From positions 15,528 to 79,527 of the forward strand of contig JACKLL010000014.1 in assembly GCA_024235935.1 (NCBI GenBank): 64,000 nt of DNA. The letters run 5' to 3'. Position 1 is the first letter of the stretch. Each line of letters begins with the position of its first letter. A program made the translations under genes and the position numbers. Positions 36,542 to 45,803 of the stretch are shown piece by piece. The notes beneath the pieces were generated by a model. The model was not told where the DNA came from. It did not search any database and saw only the letters and a program-made list of their open reading frames with translations. Source of the stretch: Rhodoferax sp. (GTDB lineage: Bacteria > Pseudomonadota > Gammaproteobacteria > Burkholderiales > Burkholderiaceae_C).

Positions 36542-37647
36542 CAGCGTCTTAGCACCAGCCAGCTGAATGCCGACAGTGACAGCAGGGAGTAAATGATGCC
36601 GGGCGCCGCAGCCGCCAGCCACGGCCACCAGTTGCGCAGGTTGCCGAAGTGGCCGAACAGGTTGTTGAGCAGGAAAAAGCTGATGCCGGTCATGACGCCG
36701 ATGAAGACATAGGTCGAGATGGCGGTCGTACGGAAGTGCAGATAGGCAAAGGGCAGCGCCAGCACCAGCATCACCATGCAGCTGAGCGGGTAGAACACCT
36801 TGCGCCAGAGTTCGATCTCGTAACGTTGCGAGGCCTGGTCGTTCGCGTCCAGGTGGCGCATGAACTGGAACAGGTCGATGATCGGCATGCGGTCCGGCCG
36901 CAACAAGGCGACTGCGGCCATCTCCGAGGTCAGGCCGGTGTTCCAGCGGAATTCGTCCAGGTGCTCGACCTCGGCCCGCGGCTGTCCACGTGCATCCGTG
37001 GTGAAAACGGTGCGCCGCACATCCTGCAGCAACCAGAAGCCGCCACCGGTGAAGGACCCCTGGGCCGCCTCGCTGTTGGAGGCGAGCTTGCCCGCGTCGG
37101 TGTACTCCATGATCCGGATGCGGCGCATGTCGCCATTGGGTTGCAAGGCGCCGACATTGACCCAGAATGCGTGCGTGTCCTGCTTCTCGCGCAGCCAGGC
37201 GCCGGTCTGGCCCACGGTGATCTCCCGTACGTACTGCGCGCGCAGGAACTGGCCGGCACGGTCGGCCACCGGGACCAGAAAGTCTCCGATGGCAAAGGTG
37301 ACCAGCGTGAACAGCATGCCCAGGCCCAGCATCGTGCGCAGCGCCCGCCATGGGTCGAGCCCGCTGGTGCGCAGCACGGTGAATTCGGAGTTCTGCGCCA
37401 GCCGTGCCATCACGAAGACCGAGCCGATCAGCACCGTGATGGGCAGCAGGTCGTATAGGCTGCTGACGGACAGCGTGGCGACATAGGCCAGGGCGTGGCG
37501 CAACTGGTAGCCACCGGGACCGGCGGTGTTGATCCAGCGCAGCTCATTGACGAAGTCGATGAACGAGAACAGGGCCAGAAAGGCCAGCGTGGTGAACGCC
37601 ACTGCGGCGATCACCTCGCCGTAGATCATGCGGCGCACGGTTTTCAT
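36541..37647 (-). CDS. lptG: LPS export ABC transporter permease LptG
   Basis: 368-residue inner-membrane permease of the LptB2FG complex that extracts lipopolysaccharide from the inner membrane. Six predicted helices: MIYGEVIAAVAFTTLAFLALF at the start, two more before residue 110, then a large periplasmic beta-jellyroll (about 130-265) and three helices at the end (VFIGVMTGISFFLLNNLFG). The start overlaps the lptF stop by ATGA, the usual lptF-lptG arrangement. Confidence 0.95.
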   Translation of the reverse strand: MKTVRRMIYGEVIAAVAFTTLAFLALFSFIDFVNELRWINTAGPGGYQLRHALAYVATLSVSSLYDLLPITVLIGSVFVMARLAQNSEFTVLRTSGLDPWRALRTMLGLGMLFTLVTFAIGDFLVPVADRAGQFLRAQYVREITVGQTGAWLREKQDTHAFWVNVGALQPNGDMRRIRIMEYTDAGKLASNSEAAQGSFTGGGFWLLQDVRRTVFTTDARGQPRAEVEHLDEFRWNTGLTSEMAAVALLRPDRMPIIDLFQFMRHLDANDQASQRYEIELWRKVFYPLSCMVMLVLALPFAYLHFRTTAISTYVFIGVMTGISFFLLNNLFGHFGNLRNWWPWLAAAAPGIIYSLLSLSAFSWLVLRR

Positions 37648-38771
37648 CGGGTGCGCGTCGTCGTGACGGTGGCTGTGTCAGGTATCCGGGTTCGCCGAAA
37701 TGACGGCAGCAGCCGGATGTTCCAGTGTTTCTTGAACAGCAGCAGGCAGGTCACCATAAAGACGCCACCATGCAAACCCAGATTGAAGGTCCAGAAGTCG
37801 GCAGTCCCCGACGAGATGCGGCTGGCGCCGAGGTTGACCATGTTGTAGTAGACGATGAAGGTGAATAGCGAGAAGAGCAGATTGCCGTTGCGGCCGACCC
37901 GCGGATTGACGGTGGAAAACACCAGACCCATCAGCACGAAGTTGATGGACGCCAGCGCCAGCCCGATGCGCCACGACAACTCGCCCAGGTAGGGCTGGGT
38001 GTGGCCCAGCCACAGTGCGCGGGTCGACAGCACGGTGGGAGGCAGCGCACGGGCCACCTGCTGCGCTTTTTCATCCACCAGCACGCCGTATTCCTTGAAT
38101 TCGCTGATCTTGAAGCCGGGCGCGTTGATCTGGTCCTCCATGCGCTGGCCGTTGGTCAGCATCAGGAAGCGGTCCGCGCCGACGGTATCGATGCGCCCGG
38201 CACGGGCCGAGGTCACGATCTGCTTGCCTTTTTCGCGGGCGGCGATGAACACCTGCCCGGCAGTCTTGCCCTCGACCGAGTCCTTGTCGATGAAAAACAC
38301 CCGGTCACCGCTGGCCGACTCCTGAAACTGGCCCGGTACGATGCGTTCGAGGTCGCCGCGCTGCTCGTAGCGGTCGCTCAGGGCTTCCGATTGCTGGTGG
38401 GACCAGGGCCAGACAAAAACGGAGAACAGGGCGATCACCAGCCAGATCGGCCAGGAGAATCGAATCAGGGGCCGCAGAAAGCTGACCAGGCCCTGGCCGC
38501 TGGAGAACCAGATGGCCATTTCGCTGTCCCCATACATGCGCGACAGCGTGGATACGGTCGCGACGAACAGGCTCAGTGTGAGAATCGTCGGCGCATGGCC
38601 CAGCACGGTGTAGCCCAGCACCATCATGACCTCGGCCGGGTCGACGCTGCCGCGCGTGGCCAGGCCCACGGTGCGGATCAGCAACATGGTCATGACGATC
38701 GTCGCAAGCACCACCACGGTGGCGCCGAAGGTCCGGGACATCTCCTTGCGGATGGAAGAATGGAATAACAT
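37644..38771 (-). CDS. lptF: LPS export ABC transporter permease LptF
   Basis: 375-residue partner of LptG. The first helix-region MLFHSSIRKEMSRTFGATVVVLATIV and the conserved motif RMYGDSEMAIWFSSGQG (coupling helix contacting LptB) identify it, followed by a periplasmic domain and C-terminal helices. ATG 38771 starts the conserved MLFHSS segment; seven extra codons upstream are possible but lack support. Divergent from pepA with only about 20 bases between the starts, so the two promoters must overlap the coding ends. Confidence 0.94.
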   Translation of the reverse strand: MLFHSSIRKEMSRTFGATVVVLATIVMTMLLIRTVGLATRGSVDPAEVMMVLGYTVLGHAPTILTLSLFVATVSTLSRMYGDSEMAIWFSSGQGLVSFLRPLIRFSWPIWLVIALFSVFVWPWSHQQSEALSDRYEQRGDLERIVPGQFQESASGDRVFFIDKDSVEGKTAGQVFIAAREKGKQIVTSARAGRIDTVGADRFLMLTNGQRMEDQINAPGFKISEFKEYGVLVDEKAQQVARALPPTVLSTRALWLGHTQPYLGELSWRIGLALASINFVLMGLVFSTVNPRVGRNGNLLFSLFTFIVYYNMVNLGASRISSGTADFWTFNLGLHGGVFMVTCLLLFKKHWNIRLLPSFRRTRIPDTATVTTTRTR

Positions 38772-38794
38772 CGCTTGCAATGAAAGACGCAATT

Positions 38795-40306
38795 ATGAAC
38801 TTTGAAATCAAGTCAATGGATTTGTCGGCTGCTGCTGCTGGCAAGGCGGACGCGCTGGTGATCCTGGTTCCACAGGGCTTCGGCCCGGTCAAGGGCGTGC
38901 TGGGGGACCTGATCGGTGCGGTGCTCAAGGCCGGTGACTTCGAGGCCAAGGCGGGCAAGCTGCTGGCCATGTACAACGTGGCGGGCGTGGCAGCCAAACG
39001 GGTGGTACTGGCCGGATGCGAGGCTGGCACGGCGCGCCAGGTGCGTCAGGCCGTGAGCGCCGCCGTCACGGCTCTCAAGGTCCCGAATGTCCGCCGGCTG
39101 CTGGTCTGTTTCGCGGCGCCGGCCGACGACGCCGCGCTGCGCATGGCGGTTCAGGCCGCGGCCGACGCCAGTTACGTCTACACCACCACCAAGTCCAAGC
39201 CGGAGCCCCGTGCACTTGCCGAGGTGGTGCTGGGCGTGCCGGACGCAGCTCCGAGCCAGGCGGCTTTCGCACTGGCTGTTGCCACCGTTCGCGGCGTGGA
39301 ACTGGCCAAGGAATGGGCGAACCGCCCAGGAAACCATGCGACGCCGACCTTGCTGGCCGGGGCGGCCAGGGAACTGGGCAAGATGGCGCACGTGCAATGC
39401 GAGGTGCTGGGCCCCAGGCAGGTGGCCAAGCTCGGCATGGGCGCCTTCATGGCGGTTGCGCGCGGCTCGGAAGAAGAATTGCGTTTCATCGTCCTGCGCT
39501 ATACCGGCGCCCCCAAGAACGAGGCGCCCACGGTGCTGGTGGGCAAGGGCATCACGTTCGACAGCGGCGGCATCTCGATCAAGCCTGCGCCCGAGATGGA
39601 CGAGATGAAGTACGACATGTGCGGTGCCGCCAGCGTGCTGGGTGTGTTCCGCTCGTTGGCCGAACTGAAGCCAGCCATCAACGTCGTAGGGCTGATTCCG
39701 AGCTGTGAGAATCTGCCGGACGGGCGTGCCGTCAAGCCGGGTGACGTGGTCACCAGCATGAGCGGACAGACGATCGAGATCCTCAACACCGATGCCGAAG
39801 GGCGGCTCGTGCTGTGCGATGCGCTGACCTACGCCGAGCGCTTCCAGCCCCGCGCAGTGGTCGACATCGCCACGCTGACCGGTGCCTGCGTCATTGCCCT
39901 GGGTGGCGTTCGCAGCGGCATGTTTGCCAGCACCGATGCGCTGGCCGCATCCTTGTCGACAGCCGGTGACGATGCCATGGACCTGTGCTGGCGCATGCCG
40001 CTGGACGAGGAGTACGCCGACGGGCTCAAGACCCATTTCGCCGACGTGGCCAATGTCGGCGGCCGACCCGCCGGCGCGATCACCGCGGCCAAGTATCTGC
40101 AGCGCTTCACCGCGAAATACCCGTGGGGCCACCTGGACATTGCCGGCACCGCATGGAAGGGCGGCGCGGCCAAGGGCGCAACCGGTCGTCCGGTGCCCTT
40201 GCTGCTGCACTTTCTGCTGGCCCAGGCGCCCGCACAAGGTACGACGGCCGACGCTGCCAAGGCACCTGCCGGCAAGCGCGCCTCGGCTGCGCGGCGCAAG
40301 GTTTGA
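38795..40306 (+). CDS. pepA: Cytosol aminopeptidase PepA
   Basis: 503-residue M17 leucyl aminopeptidase. The dinuclear-metal site is visible: GKGITFDSGGISIK with the Lys and Asp ligands, KYDMCGAA, and the signature NTDAEGRL containing metal-ligand Asp and Glu and the catalytic Arg. N-terminal macro-like domain spans about 1-165. In some bacteria PepA also binds DNA and assists cer/Xer recombination. ATG 38795 gives the common MNFEIK start; 38780 is an in-frame alternative. It is followed by holC, as in many proteobacteria. Confidence 0.94.
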   Translation: MNFEIKSMDLSAAAAGKADALVILVPQGFGPVKGVLGDLIGAVLKAGDFEAKAGKLLAMYNVAGVAAKRVVLAGCEAGTARQVRQAVSAAVTALKVPNVRRLLVCFAAPADDAALRMAVQAAADASYVYTTTKSKPEPRALAEVVLGVPDAAPSQAAFALAVATVRGVELAKEWANRPGNHATPTLLAGAARELGKMAHVQCEVLGPRQVAKLGMGAFMAVARGSEEELRFIVLRYTGAPKNEAPTVLVGKGITFDSGGISIKPAPEMDEMKYDMCGAASVLGVFRSLAELKPAINVVGLIPSCENLPDGRAVKPGDVVTSMSGQTIEILNTDAEGRLVLCDALTYAERFQPRAVVDIATLTGACVIALGGVRSGMFASTDALAASLSTAGDDAMDLCWRMPLDEEYADGLKTHFADVANVGGRPAGAITAAKYLQRFTAKYPWGHLDIAGTAWKGGAAKGATGRPVPLLLHFLLAQAPAQGTTADAAKAPAGKRASAARRKV

Positions 40307-40397
40307 TCGGCCGCGTCGGATATCTGCGCGTTGCGGCGCCGATGCCAGGGGCCGCAGCGCGACATCCGGGGTGGTTCCGACAGCACGAGTGACAGCC

Positions 40398-40832
40398 ATG
40401 ACCGAGATCGCATTTCATTTCAACATGCCGGACAAGACCGGCTACATCTGCCGCCTGCTGCGCAAGGCGACGGCGCAAGGCGCCCGCGTCGCCGTTTCCG
40501 GTCCGCAGGCCGTGCTGCGCGACCTCGATCAGGCCTTGTGGTCGTTTTCGGCCGTGGATTTCGTTCCGCATTGCAGCGCCGACAGCCCGGCCCATGTGCG
40601 TGAGGCTTCGCCGGTGGTACTGGGCGGCGCGCTGGACGCGCTGGCGCACCAGGATGTTCTGCTCAATCTGGACGCCGAGGTGCCGACCGGCTTCGAGCGC
40701 TTCACCCGGGTGATCGAGGTGGTGGGGGCCGATGACGAGGAGCGCGCCCATTCCCGTGCGCGCTGGAAGTATTACCAGCAACGCGGCTACCCGATCGTGC
40801 GGCACGACCTGGCCGACAAGGGAGGCCGCTGA
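40398..40832 (+). CDS. holC: DNA polymerase III chi subunit
   Basis: 144-residue HolC. FHFNMPDKTGYICRLLRKA at the start and the FTRVIEVV plus KYYQQRGYPIVRHDL segment at the end are characteristic. Chi joins the clamp-loader complex and contacts single-strand-binding protein at the replication fork. The pepA-holC order is widely conserved. The stop overlaps the start of the next gene by one base (TGATG). Confidence 0.92.
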   Translation: MTEIAFHFNMPDKTGYICRLLRKATAQGARVAVSGPQAVLRDLDQALWSFSAVDFVPHCSADSPAHVREASPVVLGGALDALAHQDVLLNLDAEVPTGFERFTRVIEVVGADDEERAHSRARWKYYQQRGYPIVRHDLADKGGR

Positions 40833-41278
40833 TGGTCACCTCGGCGCGCGGCTATCCGCGTTTTGTACCGACCCTGACCGAAGTGGTTCGCGCGCCGGCG
40901 CCACCGGTCGAGCCGCCGCCGGATCCGGCATTGCTCGAGGCTGCCCGGCGCGAGGCCGAAGAGGCGCAGCGCCGCCAGGAGGCTGCCCGCCGCCAGGAGG
41001 TCGTCGAGCGGCTGCGGGCGCACCTGCTGACGGCTGTCGATGACCGGATCCAGGACATGGTGGCCAGCACCATGCTGGAGCAGGTCGATCTGGTGGGCGA
41101 ACGCCTGCGCCGGCAGATGGACGACATGGTGCGGGAGTCCTTCGAGACGATTGCCGCGCGGCTGCGTGCCGAACTGGAGGTGATGGTGGACGAAGCCGTC
41201 GATGCCGTTCTGGCGGCGCCCCCTGCTGAGCCGGTGGCGGAGCCGGTGACCGTCGACCCGGTCGACCCGGACGTCTGA
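40832..41278 (+). CDS. Hypothetical coiled-coil protein downstream of holC
   Basis: 148-residue acidic, charged protein. A Pro-rich N-terminal stretch (APAPPVEPPPDPA) is followed by a predicted helical region of about 90 residues with Glu/Arg-rich heptads (AARREAEEAQRRQEAARRQEVV and RLRAELEVMVDEAV), ending in a Pro/Val/Asp tail. It resembles no enzyme I recognize. The TGATG overlap with holC indicates cotranslation, so a role near the replication clamp loader is possible but unsupported otherwise; similar Glu/Arg-rich proteins follow holC in relatives (recalled). Confidence 0.7.
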   Translation: MVTSARGYPRFVPTLTEVVRAPAPPVEPPPDPALLEAARREAEEAQRRQEAARRQEVVERLRAHLLTAVDDRIQDMVASTMLEQVDLVGERLRRQMDDMVRESFETIAARLRAELEVMVDEAVDAVLAAPPAEPVAEPVTVDPVDPDV

Positions 41279-41436
41279 GCGGCCGCAGAAGGCATTTGCC
41301 GGCGTTGTTTTTTTGCGCAGAGAACCCGCTTGGGCAGGGGGTTGTGCAGTGGTGTGCCAACGGGAAATGCGGTATCCTCGCCGGCTGTTGGGGCAAATAA
41401 TGCCCAAACTGAACAAAACCCCCCCTTGGAGTTCCT

Positions 41437-42657
41437 ATGCAAATGAAATTTCGTACTACCTTGACGTTGTGCGCGGCAGCCGCATTGATGGTGGCTTGCG
41501 GCAAGAAGGAAGAGCCGGCACCTGCTGCTGCTCCGGCCCCCGCCGCCGCTCCGGCACCCGCCGCAGCGCCCGCGCCTGAGGCAGCCAGCGACGTCATCAA
41601 GATCGGCCACGTCGGTCCGACCAGCGGTGCGATCGCCCACCTGGGCAAGGACAACGAAAACGGCGCCCGCATGGCGATCGACGAACTCAACGCCAAGGGC
41701 GTGATGATCGGTGGCAAGAAAGTCACACTCGAGCTGCTGCCAGAAGACGACGCTGGTGATCCGAAGCAGGGCACCGCAGTGGCCACCAAGCTGGTCGACG
41801 CCAAGGTCAACGGCGTGATCGGTCACCTGAACTCCGGCACCACGATCCCCGCGTCGGCGATCTATGATGCCGCCGGCATCCCCCAGATTTCCCCCTCGGC
41901 AACCAACCCCAAGTACACCCGCCAGGGCTTCAAGGGCGCGTTCCGCGTCGTGGCTGACGACGTTCACCTGGGCAGCACGCTCGGCAAATACGCCGTCAAC
42001 ACGCTCAAGGGCAAGAACATCGGCGTGATCGATGACCGTACCGCATACGGCCAGGGCGTTGCCGAAGAGTTCGAAAAGGCGGTTACCGCTGCCGGTGGTA
42101 CCGTGGTGGGCCACGAGTTCACGACCGACAAGGCGACCGACTTCAACGCCATCCTGACCACGCTCAAGGGCAAGAAGGTTGACGTCGTGTTCTTCGGCGG
42201 CATGGACGCCGTTGCAGGCCCGATGATCAAGCAGATGGCCCAGCTCGGCATCAAGGCCAAGTTCATGGGTGGCGACGGCATCTGCTCGGGCGAACTGCCC
42301 AAGCTGGCAGGCGACGCACTCAAGGACGACATGGTCTATTGCGCCGAAGCCGGTGGTGTCGAAGGCGAGCAGAAGGTGGGCATGGAGAAATTCCGCGCTG
42401 ACTTCAAGGCCAAGTTCGGTGCCGACGTTCAGGTGTATGCACCTTACGTCTATGACGCTCTGAACGTCATGGTGGCTGCCATGGTCAAGGCCGATTCGGC
42501 CGATCCTGCCAAGTACCTGCCTGAACTCAAGAAGACCGAGTACAAGGGCGTGACCGGCAACATCGCCTTCGACGAAAAGGGCGACATCAAGAACGGTGCC
42601 CTGACGCTGATGACCTACAAGGGCGGCAAGCGTACCGAACTGGCTGTGATCCGCTAA
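41437..42657 (+). CDS. Branched-chain amino-acid ABC transporter substrate-binding lipoprotein (LivK-like)
   Basis: 406-residue type I periplasmic-binding-protein fold (Peripla_BP_6). The signal ends in a lipobox LMVAC (Cys22), so it should be a lipoprotein, then an unusual Ala/Pro linker of repeated PAPAAA units (about 28-50), then IKIGHVGPTSGAIAHLGKDNENGA and SPSATNPKYT ligand-binding segments. It is a free-standing gene with its own intrinsic terminator and no LivHMGF partners here. Ligand could be Leu/Ile/Val or a related amide; specificity is not inferable. The Ala/Pro linker may tether the receptor away from the membrane. Confidence 0.92.
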   Translation: MQMKFRTTLTLCAAAALMVACGKKEEPAPAAAPAPAAAPAPAAAPAPEAASDVIKIGHVGPTSGAIAHLGKDNENGARMAIDELNAKGVMIGGKKVTLELLPEDDAGDPKQGTAVATKLVDAKVNGVIGHLNSGTTIPASAIYDAAGIPQISPSATNPKYTRQGFKGAFRVVADDVHLGSTLGKYAVNTLKGKNIGVIDDRTAYGQGVAEEFEKAVTAAGGTVVGHEFTTDKATDFNAILTTLKGKKVDVVFFGGMDAVAGPMIKQMAQLGIKAKFMGGDGICSGELPKLAGDALKDDMVYCAEAGGVEGEQKVGMEKFRADFKAKFGADVQVYAPYVYDALNVMVAAMVKADSADPAKYLPELKKTEYKGVTGNIAFDEKGDIKNGALTLMTYKGGKRTELAVIR

Positions 42658-42681
42658 TACTGCGTTCAAGCTGTTCCAGAA

Positions 42682-42708
42682 AAGCCCCGCTCAGCGGGGC
42701 TTTTTTTC
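42682..42708 (+). terminator. Intrinsic terminator of the LivK-like gene
   Basis: GC-rich hairpin AAGCCCCGC / GCGGGGCTT with a short TCA loop followed by seven Ts; a classical rho-independent terminator 25 bases after the stop. Confidence 0.9.
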
Positions 42709-42880
42709 GCCTGGCGGATTTTCACTGCGCTGTCGGGTCCAGGAAAGCTTGACGCCCGGGGCCAAGCTGGTTCCCGGAGGTTTGACGGTTGCCGGTCTGT
42801 GCCTCAGGTCTTTCCCTCCCGCCAGCTCAGGTGTCACCCGGATACCGCTATCGGTCTGCAAAGGCGATAGTCGCAAGGCG

Positions 42881-44266
42881 ATGACAGATTCACCTGCCTA
42901 CCTTGCGGTCCTCGACAAGCTGCACACCGGTGTCGTCATCCATGCCGCCGATACCCGCATCTTGTACATCAACCCACGCGCGATCGAGTTGCTGGGGCTG
43001 TCGAGGGAGCAGATGCTGGGCAAGAAGGCCATCGATCCGGGCTGGCATTTCGTGGATGCCGAAGGCAGGACCATCGAGGCGGATCAGTACCCTGTGAGCC
43101 GGGTCATCACTCAGCGCGTGCCGCTGCCCGAAACGGTGTACGGCATCGTCGCTCCTGGCAGGACGTCACCAATGTGGGTACTGGTGAGCGCCTACCCGGA
43201 ATACGAAGCCCAGGGCGAATTGCAGCAGATCGTGGTCAATTTCCACGACATATCCGCTTTCAAGCAGGCCCAGGAAACCCTTCGTGCGAGCGAATTCCGG
43301 TTTCGCACCCTGTTCGAGACCGTGGTCCATGGCATCGTCTACCAGGACCGTGAAGGCCACATCACCGACGCCAATCCAGCAGCGCAACGCATTCTGCGGC
43401 TGAGCCTGGACCAACTGCAAGGGCGGTCGTCGACCGATCCATCCTGGCGGGCCGTGCGCGAGAACGGAGAGACGTATGCCGGCGACAAGCACCCGGCGAT
43501 GCGTGCACTGCGCAGCGGACAAGCCGTACACGGCGAGGTGATGGGCATCGCAGCGCCGGGCCGTGGCCTGACGTGGATCACGGTCAATGCCAGCCCGCTT
43601 TTCGAGGACGGCATGGTCAGCGGGGTGTACTCCATCTTTGAGGACGTCACCGAAAAGCGGGCGCTGGAAGAGCAGGTTCGCCAGCAGGCCCTCTTCGATC
43701 CACTTACGTCGCTGCCGAACCGGCACCTGCTCAACGACCGCATTGCGCAGGCTTTGGCGGTGTGCCGGCGTACCGGTCGTCTCGGCGCTCTGATGGTGCT
43801 GGATCTGGACAACTTCAAGCCGATCAATGACAGCCATGGGCACCTGCTTGGAGACCAGTTGCTGCAACAGGTGGCGTCCCGACTGGCGCATGCGGTGCGC
43901 CAGGCCGACACGGTCGCACGCTTTGGCGGCGACGAGTTCGTGGTGCTTCTCCCCGAGCTGGCCAAGGATGCGGCGCAGTCGGTCGCGCTGGCAATGGGGG
44001 TCGCCGAGAAGATCCGCGCTTCGCTGGCTGCGCCGTACCTGCTGCGTCCACAGGACCATCGTGGGCCGGCGATAGAACACCACTGCTCAGCCAGTATCGG
44101 GGGCGCGCTGTTCGACCCCTCCTCGGACGAGGGTGCTGCCATCTTGCTGCGTGCGGACCAGGCGATGTACGAGGCCAAACGAAACGGGCGCAATCGCGTC
44201 AGCTTCGGTGCGGAATCGATCGACTGTCTGGCCGATCCGGCGCCCGGCGCCCGAGCTGCGGACTAG
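42881..44266 (+). CDS. PAS-PAS-GGDEF diguanylate cyclase
   Basis: 461-residue soluble signalling protein. Two PAS domains (about 10-125 and 135-255) precede a GGDEF domain (about 290-455) with an intact active site RFGGDEF (GGDEF at 349-353) and an allosteric I-site RQAD five residues upstream. It should make cyclic-di-GMP and be product-inhibited. No transmembrane segment precedes the PAS domains, so it probably senses a cytoplasmic ligand or redox signal. The ATG at 42881 begins the first PAS domain; the longer frame upstream lacks features. Confidence 0.9.
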   Translation: MTDSPAYLAVLDKLHTGVVIHAADTRILYINPRAIELLGLSREQMLGKKAIDPGWHFVDAEGRTIEADQYPVSRVITQRVPLPETVYGIVAPGRTSPMWVLVSAYPEYEAQGELQQIVVNFHDISAFKQAQETLRASEFRFRTLFETVVHGIVYQDREGHITDANPAAQRILRLSLDQLQGRSSTDPSWRAVRENGETYAGDKHPAMRALRSGQAVHGEVMGIAAPGRGLTWITVNASPLFEDGMVSGVYSIFEDVTEKRALEEQVRQQALFDPLTSLPNRHLLNDRIAQALAVCRRTGRLGALMVLDLDNFKPINDSHGHLLGDQLLQQVASRLAHAVRQADTVARFGGDEFVVLLPELAKDAAQSVALAMGVAEKIRASLAAPYLLRPQDHRGPAIEHHCSASIGGALFDPSSDEGAAILLRADQAMYEAKRNGRNRVSFGAESIDCLADPAPGARAAD

Positions 44267-44353
44267 CGCGTTCGCATGGGCGGCCCTTGAGGGCGGCCAT
44301 CAAGAGCGCCGCACCAGGCATAAGGCCATGCCCCTGGTAACTTGCGCGCCCGG

Positions 44354-44372
44354 CCAGGTGCCTGGCACCTGG
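44354..44372. repeat. Perfect 19-bp palindrome upstream of the DedA gene
   Basis: CCAGGTGCC-T-GGCACCTGG, perfect two-fold symmetry with a one-base centre, 77 bases before the DedA start. It could be a regulator operator or an mRNA hairpin. Confidence 0.6.
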
Positions 44373-44449
44373 CATCAAAAAGCAGCCAACGGGCAAGGTC
44401 ATGGCGGGGTTTTTCCGCCTGCCGAGCGCCGATCGTGCATGCTCGTCCG

Positions 44450-45082
44450 ATGACCGCCAATGAACTGCTGGCATGGATTGCCGAATACGACCTGTGGGTA
44501 TACGCCCTCCTGATGGCTTATGCCTTTGGCAAGACGGGCCCATTGCCCATGGTGGCAGGTTATGTCAGCGCCCTTGGGGCCTTGCAGGCACCGATGGCGA
44601 TCCTGGTGGTTCTGGCTGGCTCCTTGTTGGGCAGCCAGCTTCGGTTTGCCATAGGACGCTATGGCTCGCCCTGGCTTTTCGAGCGATTTCCCCGCTTTGC
44701 ACCCTGGTTGGCGCTTGGGGCCGCAGGGGTCGATCGGTATCAGCGTCTGCTGTTGCCGCTGTACCGTTTTGCCAAAGGCTCCTTCAGCCTGATCGGGATG
44801 GGTGCTGGTGCTTCCCGGTTGACCTGGCGGCGGTTCATGTTGTTCGATTCAGCGGGAGCTCTTTTGTGGAGCACCGTATCCGTGGGGCTGGGTGTGGCGA
44901 TCGGTCAGCTCGGGCACGCACTGGATCCGCGCTGGGCTGCCTATTTCGGGCTGGGTCTGCTGGTACTGGTCATGGTGACGGTTGCCGTGTCAGGTGCCCG
45001 GCTCAAGCGCATTTTGTTGCCGCACGCGACCGAGGCATTGCTGGCGGCCAAGGCGCGACGCGCACAGGCATCCGCCGCCTGA
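44450..45082 (+). CDS. DedA/VTT-family membrane protein
   Basis: 210-residue inner-membrane protein with five or more helices and a SNARE-associated (VTT) domain: GKTGPLPMVAGYVSALGAL at the front, the FPRFAPWLALGAAG and RFAKGSFSLIGMGAGASRL segments with the family Arg, and a C-terminal helix. DedA proteins are lipid scramblases or transporters involved in envelope integrity, but the substrate of this one is unknown. ATG 44450 starts the conserved region; nothing upstream in frame looks family-like. Confidence 0.85.
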   Translation: MTANELLAWIAEYDLWVYALLMAYAFGKTGPLPMVAGYVSALGALQAPMAILVVLAGSLLGSQLRFAIGRYGSPWLFERFPRFAPWLALGAAGVDRYQRLLLPLYRFAKGSFSLIGMGAGASRLTWRRFMLFDSAGALLWSTVSVGLGVAIGQLGHALDPRWAAYFGLGLLVLVMVTVAVSGARLKRILLPHATEALLAAKARRAQASAA

Positions 45083-45180
45083 GCAGGCCAGCCTGCGCTG
45101 CCCATGACCACGACGCCCGGCGTCACAAAGCCGGTGTCGACACCGTGCCACAAGCTGTCTGACGCCAGCGCCGTGGGGCG

Positions 45181-45786
45181 CTACCAGGGCTTGGGCTGGC
45201 GCCGTTCCACTTGTGTGGCTGCAAGCGTGTAGCCGCTGGTTCCCATCAGCGAGTCGTTGCGCGCCGTGTGCAGGATGCCGGCCACCGATACGGCATCCAT
45301 GGTGCGCAAGTCCTTGACCGGCTGGGTCACCATCACATGGATGATCTGGTTCGCCGGCGGTGGCGGGGTGTGGATGCAGGCGCCGAAGTACGGCACCAGC
45401 AGGAACTCGCGCATTTCGCCCTTCCGGGCATCCAGGGGCACGACGTAGCCGGCGATTCGTACCTGGGCGCCGTTCAACGCATGGTTGGTGGGCGCGTTGT
45501 CCCAGGTCTCGCGCATCTGCCGCGCAAGTTCCATGGCCTTGGGGCTGCCGTCGTCCAGGCTGGCGAGCGGCAGGTTGCGATAGCGCTGGAGCGGATCCCA
45601 ACCCTTGGGGACCAGCGTTTGCCAGTCGAGTTCGCCGATGGCGGCCTGGGAGGGAGAGCCGCCGGCGCTCTTGCTGCGTTCGTAGTCGAGGGCCAGCCAG
45701 CGCACGGTGCCGCCGAGCGCAAGCATGACCGCCAGCGCGGCGCCGACGCGCAGGGCGAGCTGGAAGCGGGGGGAACTTATGGGCAT
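45181..45786 (-). CDS. DUF3299 family protein 2, membrane-anchored
   Basis: 201-residue protein with one N-terminal transmembrane helix (LRVGAALAVMLALGGTV). The soluble domain matches its neighbour at 45804-46343 (the FLLVPYFGACIHTPPPPANQI block is shared), and includes the conserved CIHTPPPP motif with Cys and His suited to metal binding, so the two are diverged paralogues. It is the last gene of a five-gene minus-strand unit containing an ABC transporter and a DUF2796 protein, and probably serves as its periplasmic metal-handling component; this role is inferred. Confidence 0.8.
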   Translation of the reverse strand: MPISSPRFQLALRVGAALAVMLALGGTVRWLALDYERSKSAGGSPSQAAIGELDWQTLVPKGWDPLQRYRNLPLASLDDGSPKAMELARQMRETWDNAPTNHALNGAQVRIAGYVVPLDARKGEMREFLLVPYFGACIHTPPPPANQIIHVMVTQPVKDLRTMDAVSVAGILHTARNDSLMGTSGYTLAATQVERRQPKPW

Positions 45787-45803
45787 CGGGGCTCTGCGCG
45801 CCG

